In this document: positions 12,334 through 21,049 of the stretch, one piece after another | Layout: each line of letters opens with the position of its first letter | Numbering within the stretch: position 1 is the first letter of the stretch | Assembly: GCF_021398735.1 (NCBI RefSeq) | Contig: NZ_CP090349.1 | Span: 4,545,001 to 4,609,000, forward strand | Reading direction: 5' to 3' | Origin: Methylobacterium oryzae | Lineage (GTDB): Bacteria > Pseudomonadota > Alphaproteobacteria > Rhizobiales > Beijerinckiaceae | DNA: 64,000 bases | The notes under the pieces: generated by a model | What the model saw: the letters and a program-made list of their open reading frames with translations, nothing else | Told to the model about the DNA's origin: nothing | Database searches by the model: none | Translations under genes and position numbers: made by a program

Positions 12334-15300
12334 ATGAACGCCATCCTGATCAAGCTGTTCGCGACCGCCCTGACGCTCAGCCAGGTCACGACACGGCCGG
12401 ACGCGGTCCGGACGCAGTTCGATCCCGCGACGGACGGCCCGGAGGTGGTGCGCCTGCTGCGCGACGGCTGCGCCCACATGCGCAAGGCCTTCGACATCGA
12501 GGACATCAATCTCGACGAGTTGATCACCACCGCGATGGAGGATCCGTCCACGGTCGCCGGTCCGGCCGCGCCGAAGATCCTGCACGGTCTCGACCTGACC
12601 GAGCTGAACACGAGCTACAAGCAGTTCTGCAAGGGCGAGAACCCCGCGAACTCGCCCTTCGACGCGAAGGCGGTGATCGAGTTCTACGACAACGCCACCA
12701 AGGATCTGCCCAGCGCCGAGGCCCTGCGCGACAAGGCCCTGCCGGGGATGACCCGGATCCTCGACGGCGCCGGCAAGCCCTTCGCCGAGGCGTCGGAGCC
12801 GAACGGCCGCCGCATCGTGGTGCCGATCACGGCGGTCCCGAACCTCGTCCAGAAGGCCTTCATCGCCGCCGAGGACAAGCGCTTCGAGACCCATCACGGC
12901 ATCGACGAGCGCGGGGTGATCCGCGCCTTCATCGCCAACCTCGCCTCGCCGGGGCGGCCGGCGGGCGGCTCGACCATCACCCAGCAGGTGGTCAAGAACC
13001 TCTCGGTCGGCGACGACGTCACCTACGAGCGCAAGATCCGCGAGATGATCGTCGCGTCGCGGCTGGAGCGCATCCTGACGAAGCCGCAGATCCTGGGGCT
13101 CTACCTCAACGGCATCTATCTCGGCCGCGGCGCCTACGGTATCGAGATGGCCGCGCAGAGCTATTTCGGGAAGCCGGTGGGGCAGCTGACCCTGCCGGAA
13201 GCGGCGCTCCTCGCCGGCATGCCCAAGGGGCCGAACTTCTACAGCCCGGACAAGTACCCCGACCGCGCGCGGGAGCGGCGCGCCTACGTGCTCGCCCGCC
13301 TCAAGGAAGAGGGGACGATCACCGAGGCCGAGATGAGCGCGGCGATCAAGTCCGATCTCGGTCTGAAGCCGATCGAGACCGCGCGGCGCGATTCCGGCTT
13401 CTACGTCGTGGATTTCCTCAATCGCGAGGCCCGGACCTTCGCGGGCGTGGATTCGCTGACCTCCGGCTCGCTGACCGTCCGTTCGACGATCAACGCGGGA
13501 CTGCAGCGCGCCGTCGAGGACGCCCTGCAGGACGGCCTCGCCAATTACGAGCGCGGCACCGGCCGTCAGGCCTTCACGGGGCCGGAACTCAACCTCGTCG
13601 ACAGCGTCCGGCGGATCCAGGCGGCGACGCCGGCCCCGGAGGGCTCCGCCTCGGCCGCGCCCGCCGTCACCGGCGCGCGGCCGGAGGCCGCGAAATCCGA
13701 CGCCAGGCCGGAGGCCGGGCCGGCCGCGAAGCCGCGCCGCGGCGAGAGGGTCGCGGCCGTGCCGCAGAAGAAGCCGGCGTGGCTGCTGGCGCTCGAGAGC
13801 GCCCGCCCGGTCCTCTACGACGTTCACTGGCCGATGGCGGTGGTGCTGGAGACCGGCCGCGGCGGCGTGAAGGTCGGCCTCGCCGATGGCCGCACCGCCT
13901 CCCTCGACCCCGGCATCGCCCACGGCAAGCTGCAGCCCTACGACGTGATCCGCGTGAAGGTCAGCGCCGGCAAGGGCGGCCCGCGCGCGCAGCTCCGGGT
14001 CCGGCCGACCGTCCAGGGCGCGGCCCTGGTGCTGGAGAACCAGACCGGCCGGATCCTCGCGATGGCCGGCGGCTTCTCCTACCCGCTGAGCCAGCTCAAC
14101 CGGGTCACCCAGACGGTGCGCCAGCCCGGCTCGACGCTGAAGCCGCTGACCTACCTCGCCGCGCTCAACGCCGGCCTGCAGCCGAACACCCTGGTGATGG
14201 ATTCCGCCGTGACCCTGCCGCCGATCGGCGGGGCCGGCGATTCCTGGTCGCCGAAGAACTACGAGGGCGGCGGCTCGGGGCCGACGACCCTGCGGCGCGG
14301 CCTGGAATTCTCCAAGAACCTCGTCACCGCCCGGCTCCTCCAGGGCGGGATCGCCCCGAAGGCGCCGGCGAGCCTGAAGCGGGTCTGCGACATCGCCCTC
14401 GAGGCGCAGATCTACGCCGAGTGCGAGCCCTACTACCCCTTCGTCCTCGGCGCGCAGCCGGTGCGGATGCTCGACCTCGCGGGCTTCTACGCGGCGGTGG
14501 CCAACGAGGGCGCCCGCCCGGCGCCCTACGCGCTCGAATCGGTCGAGCGGGACGGCAAGCCGCTCTACACGCACGCCGCCAAGGAGCCGGTGCGGATCGC
14601 CTCGGCGGACCGCGTGGCCTTCTACCAGCTGAAGACCATGCTGCAGGGCGTGACGCAGCACGGCACGGCCGCGGCGCTCGCGAAGGTCTCGGCCTACGTG
14701 GCCGGCAAGACCGGCACCTCGGAGAACGAGAACGACGCGTGGTTCGCCGGACTGACCAATGAGATCAGCGTGGTTGTCTGGGTCGGCTACGACAACGCCG
14801 ACGGCACCCGCAAGACGCTCGGCCGCGGCCAGACCGGCGGCCACGTCTCGGTGCCGATCGCCTCGGCGATCCTGCAGGCGGCCTGGGCGAACGGTGTCGC
14901 CAAGACGCCGCTGCGGGGCCCCTCCCCCGAGGCGCGCCCGTTCATCGCCGACCTGCCGATCGACCCGCGCAGCGGCGTGCGGATCGCCGGCGGCGGCTTC
15001 CTCGAGCATTTCCGCACCAGCGGCGACGGGCGCATGGCGGACACTCAGTACCGCCTCGTGCCGCGCGAGACGCTCTACGCCATGCGGCCCGACGCGCAGG
15101 ACGGCGACCTCGCCGGCGACGACGGCGCGAGCGTCGCGGGCGACTACTACGGCAACATGACCGGCGAGCGGCCGCGATCCGACTTCCTCGACCCGTTCGG
15201 CGAGCGTCCCGCGCCGCGCAGCCGCCGCGCGCAGGGCGACGTGGATCTCTACGGTCAGGATCCCTACAAGCCCTGGCCGGGCCAGACGAATCGCTCGCCC

Positions 15301-15378
15301 TTCGGCGGGGACGACGACGCGCGCCGCCCGCGCCGCCGCGATCCCGACTACCTGTTCGGCGAAGACCCCGGTTACTGA
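12334..15378 (+). CDS. Class A penicillin-binding protein (transglycosylase/transpeptidase)
   Basis: 1014 residues, longer than usual for PBP1. A weak hydrophobic N-terminus is followed by about 150 residues with no recognised domain. The GT51 transglycosylase has the catalytic Glu in 'AAEDKRFETHHGID' (about E180) and 'GGSTITQQVVKNL'. After an Ala/Pro/Lys-rich linker (about 445-485) comes the transpeptidase with SxxK 'GSTLKP' (S600, K603), SxN 'FSKN' and 'KTGTS' (about 792). All active-site motifs are intact, so it should both polymerise and crosslink peptidoglycan in the periplasm. The tail is Asp/Arg/Pro-rich. An exported protein gene follows 28 bases later. Confidence 0.92.
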   Translation: MNAILIKLFATALTLSQVTTRPDAVRTQFDPATDGPEVVRLLRDGCAHMRKAFDIEDINLDELITTAMEDPSTVAGPAAPKILHGLDLTELNTSYKQFCKGENPANSPFDAKAVIEFYDNATKDLPSAEALRDKALPGMTRILDGAGKPFAEASEPNGRRIVVPITAVPNLVQKAFIAAEDKRFETHHGIDERGVIRAFIANLASPGRPAGGSTITQQVVKNLSVGDDVTYERKIREMIVASRLERILTKPQILGLYLNGIYLGRGAYGIEMAAQSYFGKPVGQLTLPEAALLAGMPKGPNFYSPDKYPDRARERRAYVLARLKEEGTITEAEMSAAIKSDLGLKPIETARRDSGFYVVDFLNREARTFAGVDSLTSGSLTVRSTINAGLQRAVEDALQDGLANYERGTGRQAFTGPELNLVDSVRRIQAATPAPEGSASAAPAVTGARPEAAKSDARPEAGPAAKPRRGERVAAVPQKKPAWLLALESARPVLYDVHWPMAVVLETGRGGVKVGLADGRTASLDPGIAHGKLQPYDVIRVKVSAGKGGPRAQLRVRPTVQGAALVLENQTGRILAMAGGFSYPLSQLNRVTQTVRQPGSTLKPLTYLAALNAGLQPNTLVMDSAVTLPPIGGAGDSWSPKNYEGGGSGPTTLRRGLEFSKNLVTARLLQGGIAPKAPASLKRVCDIALEAQIYAECEPYYPFVLGAQPVRMLDLAGFYAAVANEGARPAPYALESVERDGKPLYTHAAKEPVRIASADRVAFYQLKTMLQGVTQHGTAAALAKVSAYVAGKTGTSENENDAWFAGLTNEISVVVWVGYDNADGTRKTLGRGQTGGHVSVPIASAILQAAWANGVAKTPLRGPSPEARPFIADLPIDPRSGVRIAGGGFLEHFRTSGDGRMADTQYRLVPRETLYAMRPDAQDGDLAGDDGASVAGDYYGNMTGERPRSDFLDPFGERPAPRSRRAQGDVDLYGQDPYKPWPGQTNRSPFGGDDDARRPRRRDPDYLFGEDPGY

Positions 15379-15406
15379 CAGCCCTCCCCGACAGACGAGA
15401 ATCCCG

Positions 15407-16468
15407 TTGCGCCAGCAGCTTCCCGCGGCCCTGGCGGCCGCCCTCACGGCCGCGCTCCCGGCCCTCCCGGCACGCGCCCAGACGCCCGCCGCCAACACCG
15501 CCCCGGCGCCGGGGCCCGAGCGGATCAAGGAGGTGCCCTCGGTCACGGCCGTCGATCCGGCCGCGATCAAGCCCGGCCAGATCCTGTTCACCGACCATCG
15601 CGACAACCCATCGGCGCCGGAGAACGGCCTGATCCCGTACCTCGACTGGCTGAAGGCGCGGCCGGCCGAGGCGGCGGCGCTCGCCCCGTATCCCGGCTAC
15701 AAGGAGCCGGACTACACGGTCACGGTGAACGGCGTGACCAAGCCGCGGCACGAGACCCTGAAGGTCTACGTCGCCGAGGGGCGCTTCGTCGTCTCACGGC
15801 CGCCCGAGGCGATCGACCTCCAGGCCTTCGCCAACCTCGCCTTCGTGCAGAAGATGGATCCGGCGATCAAGCACCGCACCCTGGCGGTCGCCGACGTGAC
15901 GCCCAACAAGGACCCGGCCGCCGCCTTCGCCAAGCGTCCCGACCGTCCGTGGTGCGAGGGCGCCGGCGCCTGCATCGAGTCGCGCTACGACCTCGAGGGC
16001 AAGCTGCCGCTCGGCGTGAAGCTCGCCAACAAGCTCGAGGAAGGCTCGACCAAGAAGATCGCCGAGTTCGTCTCGTTCCAGAGCGAGCTGCGGGTGCTCG
16101 GGCCGGACCAGGGCGACCGTCTCAAGGCGCTGACCAAGATCGACACCGCGGTGACCGGCGGCCTCGAGCAGACGATCTTCTGGGTCAACCAGATCCTGCG
16201 CTTCGGCAAGTTCCTGGCCGTGTTCCAGCCGATGCCGAACGACCCGACCAAGACGGTGGTCACCACCTATATGGCGCTGGCGATCAAGGGCGACGTCCTC
16301 GACCGCAAGGCCGAGTACGCCCGCGTGCCGGTACTCAAGAATCTGCTGCCCGCGCAGGTGCTGATGGGCAATTCCAGCTTCAACACCGGCAACTCGATCA
16401 GCGCCGGCCTGCCGGTCTACGCCCGCAACCGGATCGCCACCTTCGCGGACGCACTCACCAAGCGGTGA
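15407..16468 (+). CDS. Exported protein of unknown function, downstream of the PBP
   Basis: 353 residues. TTG start, no nearby ATG. The N-terminus is a signal peptide (Leu/Ala run ending 'ALPARAQ'). The mature protein has a 'WCEGAGACIESRYDLEGKLPLG' segment whose two Cys could form a disulfide; I do not know its family. The short 28-base gap after the penicillin-binding protein suggests co-transcription and a cell-envelope role. That is inference from context only. Confidence 0.8.
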   Translation: MRQQLPAALAAALTAALPALPARAQTPAANTAPAPGPERIKEVPSVTAVDPAAIKPGQILFTDHRDNPSAPENGLIPYLDWLKARPAEAAALAPYPGYKEPDYTVTVNGVTKPRHETLKVYVAEGRFVVSRPPEAIDLQAFANLAFVQKMDPAIKHRTLAVADVTPNKDPAAAFAKRPDRPWCEGAGACIESRYDLEGKLPLGVKLANKLEEGSTKKIAEFVSFQSELRVLGPDQGDRLKALTKIDTAVTGGLEQTIFWVNQILRFGKFLAVFQPMPNDPTKTVVTTYMALAIKGDVLDRKAEYARVPVLKNLLPAQVLMGNSSFNTGNSISAGLPVYARNRIATFADALTKR

Positions 16469-16483
16469 CGCGCCGCGCGCGCC

Positions 16484-16702
16484 TCACATCCCGCGGTTGC
16501 CGATCGTCGGCAGCGTCGGCTGGGTGTAGGCGCGGTTCACGTCGCGGCGGGTCTGGGTGCCGTTGGTGTTGCCCGAGGCCCGGTAGTTGTCGAGGTTGAA
16601 GGTCTCGGCGAGGCCGCTGCGGGAATCCGGGCCGTCGCTGGTGCTGCAGGCGCAGAGGCCGCCGAGCGTCAGCGCGGAGAGGGCGAGAAGGGTCAAGCGC
16701 AT
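16484..16702 (-). CDS. Small putative lipoprotein
   Basis: 72 residues. Signal peptide with lipobox 'LCAC' gives a lipid-anchored mature protein of about 53 residues, polar and rich in Asn, Thr and Arg. AGGA lies eight bases before the ATG. A perfect 12-bp hairpin sits just upstream in its leader (16720-16750). Convergent with the unknown exported gene. Function unknown. Confidence 0.8.
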   Translation of the reverse strand: MRLTLLALSALTLGGLCACSTSDGPDSRSGLAETFNLDNYRASGNTNGTQTRRDVNRAYTQPTLPTIGNRGM

Positions 16703-16719
16703 CGCGTATCCTGAAAGCG

Positions 16720-16750
16720 GGCCGTGGCCGGCCCGCGACCGGCCACGGCC
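16720..16750 (-). repeat. Perfect 12-bp hairpin in the lipoprotein leader
   Basis: GGCCGTGGCCGG and its exact reverse complement, separated by seven bases. The stem ends about 17 bases before the start codon of the minus-strand lipoprotein. It could regulate that leader or mark a transcript end for the opposite strand; there is no T tract. Confidence 0.6.
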
Positions 16751-16970
16751 GGAGCGGCCCTCACGGGACGTCTCGCGGCATGGTCAGCGCGGAGGCGCCT
16801 CCGTCAAGGTCGCGCGCAAGATGTAAATCCGTTCTGCCGCCTCCGATGCGCGCCGGCCACGGAAAATCCACCACAGACCCGGATTGCGGCGGATAGGGCC
16901 GGCCAATCGTGTTGAGTTCGGCCCCCTCCCCCTGGCGAATCCCGGTCGTTTCGGGCGACAACCCTCCGCG

Positions 16971-17219
16971 ATGAGCAACGTCTTGCCCTTCCGTCCGCGC
17001 CCGACCGTCACCCGCCTCGCTCGCTGCGAAGTTGTGACCGTGGCCGGTGATCTCCTCGCCCTGCTGGAGCAGCTCGAGGATGTGAGCGCCCGCGCCGCCG
17101 CGATGGGGCGTCCGGCGATTGAGGTCGAGCGCACCGTCCAGCACCTCTTGGATGCCGTGAGCGCCGTGGAGCGCGCCCTCGACTGCATCGGCGAGGGCGA
17201 GCAATCGGCGCCGGGCTAG
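16971..17219 (+). CDS. Small hypothetical protein
   Basis: 82 residues from 'MSNVLPFRPRPTVTR'. The rest is a likely helical segment ('LLALLEQLEDVSARAAAMG', 'IEVERTVQHLLDAVSAVERALD') with heptad-like Leu/Ala spacing, so a small coiled-coil or helical hairpin is likely. No signal peptide. I do not recognise the family. Ribosome site is weak. Confidence 0.6.
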   Translation: MSNVLPFRPRPTVTRLARCEVVTVAGDLLALLEQLEDVSARAAAMGRPAIEVERTVQHLLDAVSAVERALDCIGEGEQSAPG

Positions 17220-17395
17220 ACCGCGTCCCTGCGCGCTCGGGCGCGCCGGGCTCCTGACCGCGGGGACGTCGAATCCCGCGCCGGCGGGTCGCCGCGGGGC
17301 ATTCCTAAGCAGACTCTAAATCATCCGGAACCCTCCAGTACGCCTTGCGGTTGAGGGTCGGATGCTCGCGTCGGGCGTCGCTTCCGGAGGGTGCT

Positions 17396-18034
17396 ATGAG
17401 GCTTCGCACGAGCAGCTTGCTGGCCGTCATGGCGGCCGGCGGTCTCCTCGCCGGGACGGCGATGCGCGCCCAGGCCGCGGAGGTCGGATTCCTCGAGATG
17501 CTGTTCGGCGCCCGGCCGGCCCCGCAGCAGGCCCAGCCGGCTTCTACCCCAGCCCCCGCCTTCGACGGCCGCGCCTTCGGCCGCCACGCGACCCCGCGGC
17601 TCGGGGCGGCGCGCCGCCGCTTCCAGACCCGCTACGCGGCGCTCCCGCTCAAGATCCGCGTCAAGGAGCGGGAGATCAGCGAGCGCCAGACCCCCATCGA
17701 CATGAAGGGCGGCGCGACGGCGGCGCTGCTCAAGGACGAGACGCTGCGGCCGGGCGACATCGTGGTGCTGAATTCCGGCGCCCGGGTGTTCACCGGGAAT
17801 CCCGACAAGCGCCACGCGATCCGGGATTTCGAGCCGGTCCAGAACTCGCGCTTCGTGAGCCGGGGCACGCGGAAGGTCCTGGCCGGGCTGTTCACGCCGG
17901 TCGGCGCCGTGCCCGCGCAGGAGGCGCGGCGGATGATGGCCCGTGCCCGGCAGCCGATGCCCGAGGTGGCGACGCCGATCCCAGCGCAGAAGACCGCCAT
18001 GCGGGTGATCAACCCGTGGCAGGGCGGGCAGTGA
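17396..18034 (+). CDS. Exported hypothetical protein near EPS genes
   Basis: 212 residues. GGAGGG directly before the ATG at 17396 decides the start. Signal peptide (about 1-25, ending 'RAQAAE'), then a Pro/Ala-rich stretch and a basic region. 'LRPGDIVVLNSGARVFTGN' looks like the start of a small beta-domain. I do not recognise the family. It ends 15 bases from the convergent Wza-like gene, so a link to exopolysaccharide export is only positional. Confidence 0.75.
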   Translation: MRLRTSSLLAVMAAGGLLAGTAMRAQAAEVGFLEMLFGARPAPQQAQPASTPAPAFDGRAFGRHATPRLGAARRRFQTRYAALPLKIRVKEREISERQTPIDMKGGATAALLKDETLRPGDIVVLNSGARVFTGNPDKRHAIRDFEPVQNSRFVSRGTRKVLAGLFTPVGAVPAQEARRMMARARQPMPEVATPIPAQKTAMRVINPWQGGQ

Positions 18035-18049
18035 CCGGCGCGGCGCCGC

Positions 18050-18637
18050 TCAGAAGAAGCGTTCCTTGATGACGATCGTGTCGCCCGGCCGGACCGCGTA
18101 GGTCATCGGCACGATCCCGGAGATCAGCGAGCCGCCGGCGTCGCGGGTCAGGACGGCGTAATCGCGCGCTGCCCGGGGGCCGAAACCGGCCGCGATCGCC
18201 ACCGCCGTCTCCACGGTCATGCCGTTGACGAACGGGTACTGACCGGAGGTGGTGACTTCGCCGAGGATGTAGAACGGTCGGTAGGCGTCCACCTCCACGG
18301 TGACGTGCGGCTCGCGCACGTATCCGGAGGCCAGCTTGGCCTCGATCGCCTTGGCCGCCTGCGCGGTCGTCTGACCGCCCACCTGCACGGTCCCGATCAG
18401 CGGCATGGCGATGCGCCCCGCGCCGTCGACCGCGTATATGTTGGACAGGTTGTCCTGGCCGAACACGATCACCCGCAGCTTGTCGCCCGCCGCCAGCGTG
18501 TACCGCGCGGCGATCGAGCCGGTGCCGGTGGCATCGAGCTGGTCGGTGCGGAAGCTCGGCCGCAGGCAGCCGCCGAGCGCCAGAGTCGAGCCGAGTGCGA
18601 GGAGCAGAGCGCGCCGGTTCATCACCATCGCCGTCAT
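18050..18637 (-). CDS. Polysaccharide export lipoprotein (Wza/OMA-like)
   Basis: 195 residues. Signal peptide with lipobox 'LGGC'. The mature part has the Poly_export domain ('AARYTLAAGDKLRVIVFGQDNLSNIYAVDGAGRIAMPLIG') and a SLBB-type domain ('YRPFYILGEVTTSGQYPFVNGMTVETAVAIAAGF'). This is a short outer-membrane auxiliary protein compared with E. coli Wza (about 380). It is expected to act with the divergent Wzc-like protein at 18818 in exopolysaccharide export across the envelope. Confidence 0.92.
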   Translation of the reverse strand: MTAMVMNRRALLLALGSTLALGGCLRPSFRTDQLDATGTGSIAARYTLAAGDKLRVIVFGQDNLSNIYAVDGAGRIAMPLIGTVQVGGQTTAQAAKAIEAKLASGYVREPHVTVEVDAYRPFYILGEVTTSGQYPFVNGMTVETAVAIAAGFGPRAARDYAVLTRDAGGSLISGIVPMTYAVRPGDTIVIKERFF

Positions 18638-18817
18638 GGATGCAGTTGCGGGGTGATGTAGGCCGTTAAGGTTAATGAAACTTGATCACCGCGCGACGGA
18701 GGCGGTGCCGTCACCGGCCCGCGCGGCCCTTAACTCTTGAGCAACCTTAACATCCACTAATGGCCGCGGGACGGCAGTAATGCCCGCCCGGCCTGTCTCC
18801 GCGTTCAGAGCGTCCGC

Positions 18818-21037
18818 ATGTCCACGATCCGTCAACGCTCGATCTACGCCGTGCCCGGATCCCAGCCGCGCGCCGAGGAAGGCCTCGGCCTCGCGCAGCT
18901 GCCGCGGATCCTGCGGCGCTCGATCGGCTGGGTCGTCGGGCCGACCCTGGTGGTCGCCCTGGGCGCGAGCGTCTTCGTCAACGTGGTCAGCCCCCGCTAC
19001 ACCGGCGAGGCGAAGGTGCTCCTCGAGAGCCGCGACCCGGCCTTCGCCCGCACCGCGCAGGAGCGCGGCGACCAGCTCGCGCCGATCGACGAGCAGGCGG
19101 TGGCGAGCCAGGTGCAGGTCGTGATGTCCCGCGATCTCGCCCGCGAGGCGATCCGCCGACTCAAGCTCGTCGGCAACGCCGAGTTCGATCCCGGCGCGGG
19201 CAGCATCGGCGCCGTGCAGCGCGTGCTGATGATGCTCGGCATCGGTCCCAATCCCCTGGACCGCCCCGCCGAGGACCGGGTCCTCGACGCCTACTTCGAC
19301 CACCTCCTGGTCTTCCCTGCCGGCAAGTCGCGCATCCTGACGATCGAGTTCCGCGCGAAGGATCCGAAGCTCGCGGCCGAGGCCGCCAACACCATCGCCA
19401 AGCTCTACATCGGCTCGCTGGAGGCCGATAAGGTCGACACCGCCCGCTACGCCTCCACCTGGCTCGGCGGCAACATCGACGGGCTGCGCAAGCGCGTCGC
19501 CGAGGCGGAGGCCAAGGTCGAGGCGTTCCGCGCCAAGAACGGCCTCGTAGGCAGCACCGGCCTGGCCGGGCGGCCGCTCAACGCCCAGCAGCTCGGAGAG
19601 CTGTCGAGCCAGCTCTCCGCGGCGCGGAGCCTGAAGGCCGACCTCGACGGCAAGGTGAAGGCCATCAAGGACCTGATCAAGGACGGGCGCGCCTTCGAGA
19701 TTCCCGACGTCGCCAACAACGAGGTCATCCGCCGGATCGTCGAGAACCGGATCTCCGTGCGCGCCCAGCTCGCCCTCGAGTCGCGGACCCTCCTGCCGGC
19801 TCACCCGCGCATCAAGGAGCTGCACGCCCAGCTCGAGGACCTCGACGCCCAGATCAAGGCCTCGGCCGAGCGCGTCGTGCGCACGATGGAGAACGACGCC
19901 AAGATCGCGGGCGCCCGGGTCGAGAGCCTCCAGGCCGCCGTCGACGGCCAGCAGGACGTCGTCGTCCGCGGCAACGCCAGCGAGATCCAGCTCCGCGCGC
20001 TGGAGCGCGAGGCCAAGGCGCAGCGCGAGCAGCTCGAATCCTATCTCGGCCGCTACCGCGAGGCGGCGGCGCGCGACGGCGAGGCCGCGACCCCAGCTGA
20101 CGCCCGCATCGTGTCCCGCGCGGTGACGCCCGAGGTTCCGTCCTTCCCGAAGAAGCTGCCGATCGTCGCCTTCGCGACGCTGCTGACGCTGATGCTCTCG
20201 GTCGGCGGGGTCATCGCCAGCGCGCTGCTGGCCGAGTCCGGCCGCGCCGCCGGCGACCGCGACGGCGATCCGGCTGACGATCGGCGGCGCCGCGAGCCGG
20301 TGCTGGATCGACCGTCCTTCACCTTCCCGGAGGCGACGCCGGCCGCCCGCTGGTCCGAGGCGTCGGGCGCGGCTGCCGCCGCGTCGGCGGCGCCCGCCGC
20401 GGCCACGGCGCTCCGCTCCCCCGACACGTTCGATCTCGCGCCGCTCGTCGCGCGCATCGCGGCGGCGCCCCGCGCACCGGAGGCGCAGGCGGGTCGCCGC
20501 GTCCTGATCGTCGAGACCGAAGCCCGTCGCGGCGTCCCGACGCTGCCCGAGGCCCTGACCCGCGCCCTCGGTCGCGAGGGGAGCCTCGTCGCCGTCGACC
20601 TGAACCTGCCGAACGACGGCACGGCGCGGCTCGGCTTCGCCGACCTCATCGCCGGCGAGGCCGCGTTCCTCGACGTGATCCAGGCACGCCGGGACGGCGG
20701 CCAGCATCGGATCGAGGCGGGGCTGCTGGAGTCGACCGTCCTGTTCGACGAGCCCGATGCCCTGGCCCTGACCTTCGAGGCCATGGCCGAGGCCTACGAC
20801 TGGGTGGTCTTCCGGCTCCACGCCGCGCCGGGGGCCGTCGACCTCCTCGAGCTCGTGGCCGGCTTCATGGACAGCGTCGTCATCGCGTCGAACGCCGATG
20901 CCGAGGATCCGGCGCTGGCCGACCTCTACGCCCTCGCCGAGGAGGCCGGCGCGGGGCAGATCCTGGTCGCGCAGGATCGCCCAGCCGCGTCCGATGTCGA
21001 GGAGGCGCGGGCGGAGCTGCGCCTCAACGCCGCCTAG
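18818..21037 (+). CDS. Wzc/GumC/ExoP-like chain-length determinant with degenerate kinase domain
   Basis: 739 residues. An N-terminal Wzz domain has a first membrane helix (about 42-64), a long periplasmic coiled-coil region (about 220-420) and a second helix (about 450-475, 'LPIVAFATLLTLMLSVGGVIASALL'). The C-terminal domain (about 560-739) keeps the fold of a BY-kinase ('RVLIVETEA', 'LVAVDLNLPN', 'YDWVVFRL') but shows no Walker A P-loop and no Tyr-rich tail. It is thus probably a non-catalytic partner. It is divergent from the Wza-like gene and followed by sugar-modifying genes, so it should control EPS polymer length or export. Confidence 0.9.
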   Translation: MSTIRQRSIYAVPGSQPRAEEGLGLAQLPRILRRSIGWVVGPTLVVALGASVFVNVVSPRYTGEAKVLLESRDPAFARTAQERGDQLAPIDEQAVASQVQVVMSRDLAREAIRRLKLVGNAEFDPGAGSIGAVQRVLMMLGIGPNPLDRPAEDRVLDAYFDHLLVFPAGKSRILTIEFRAKDPKLAAEAANTIAKLYIGSLEADKVDTARYASTWLGGNIDGLRKRVAEAEAKVEAFRAKNGLVGSTGLAGRPLNAQQLGELSSQLSAARSLKADLDGKVKAIKDLIKDGRAFEIPDVANNEVIRRIVENRISVRAQLALESRTLLPAHPRIKELHAQLEDLDAQIKASAERVVRTMENDAKIAGARVESLQAAVDGQQDVVVRGNASEIQLRALEREAKAQREQLESYLGRYREAAARDGEAATPADARIVSRAVTPEVPSFPKKLPIVAFATLLTLMLSVGGVIASALLAESGRAAGDRDGDPADDRRRREPVLDRPSFTFPEATPAARWSEASGAAAAASAAPAAATALRSPDTFDLAPLVARIAAAPRAPEAQAGRRVLIVETEARRGVPTLPEALTRALGREGSLVAVDLNLPNDGTARLGFADLIAGEAAFLDVIQARRDGGQHRIEAGLLESTVLFDEPDALALTFEAMAEAYDWVVFRLHAAPGAVDLLELVAGFMDSVVIASNADAEDPALADLYALAEEAGAGQILVAQDRPAASDVEEARAELRLNAA

Positions 21038-21049
21038 GCCGCGCGCCGA

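Noticed and set aside
12228..14762. 844-codon open frame overlapping the PBP in another frame
   Set aside because: Arg/Pro/Gly-rich shadow with no motif; the PBP frame has all active-site motifs.
12178..15606. Long minus-strand extension upstream of the trehalose-synthase-like gene
   Set aside because: Antisense to the PBP; homology begins only at 'MINDLW'.
18661..18760. CtrA sites between the Wza-like and Wzc-like genes
   Set aside because: Several TTAA motifs and a GTTAAGGTT/AACCTTAAC pair exist, but none has the seven-base TTAA spacing.
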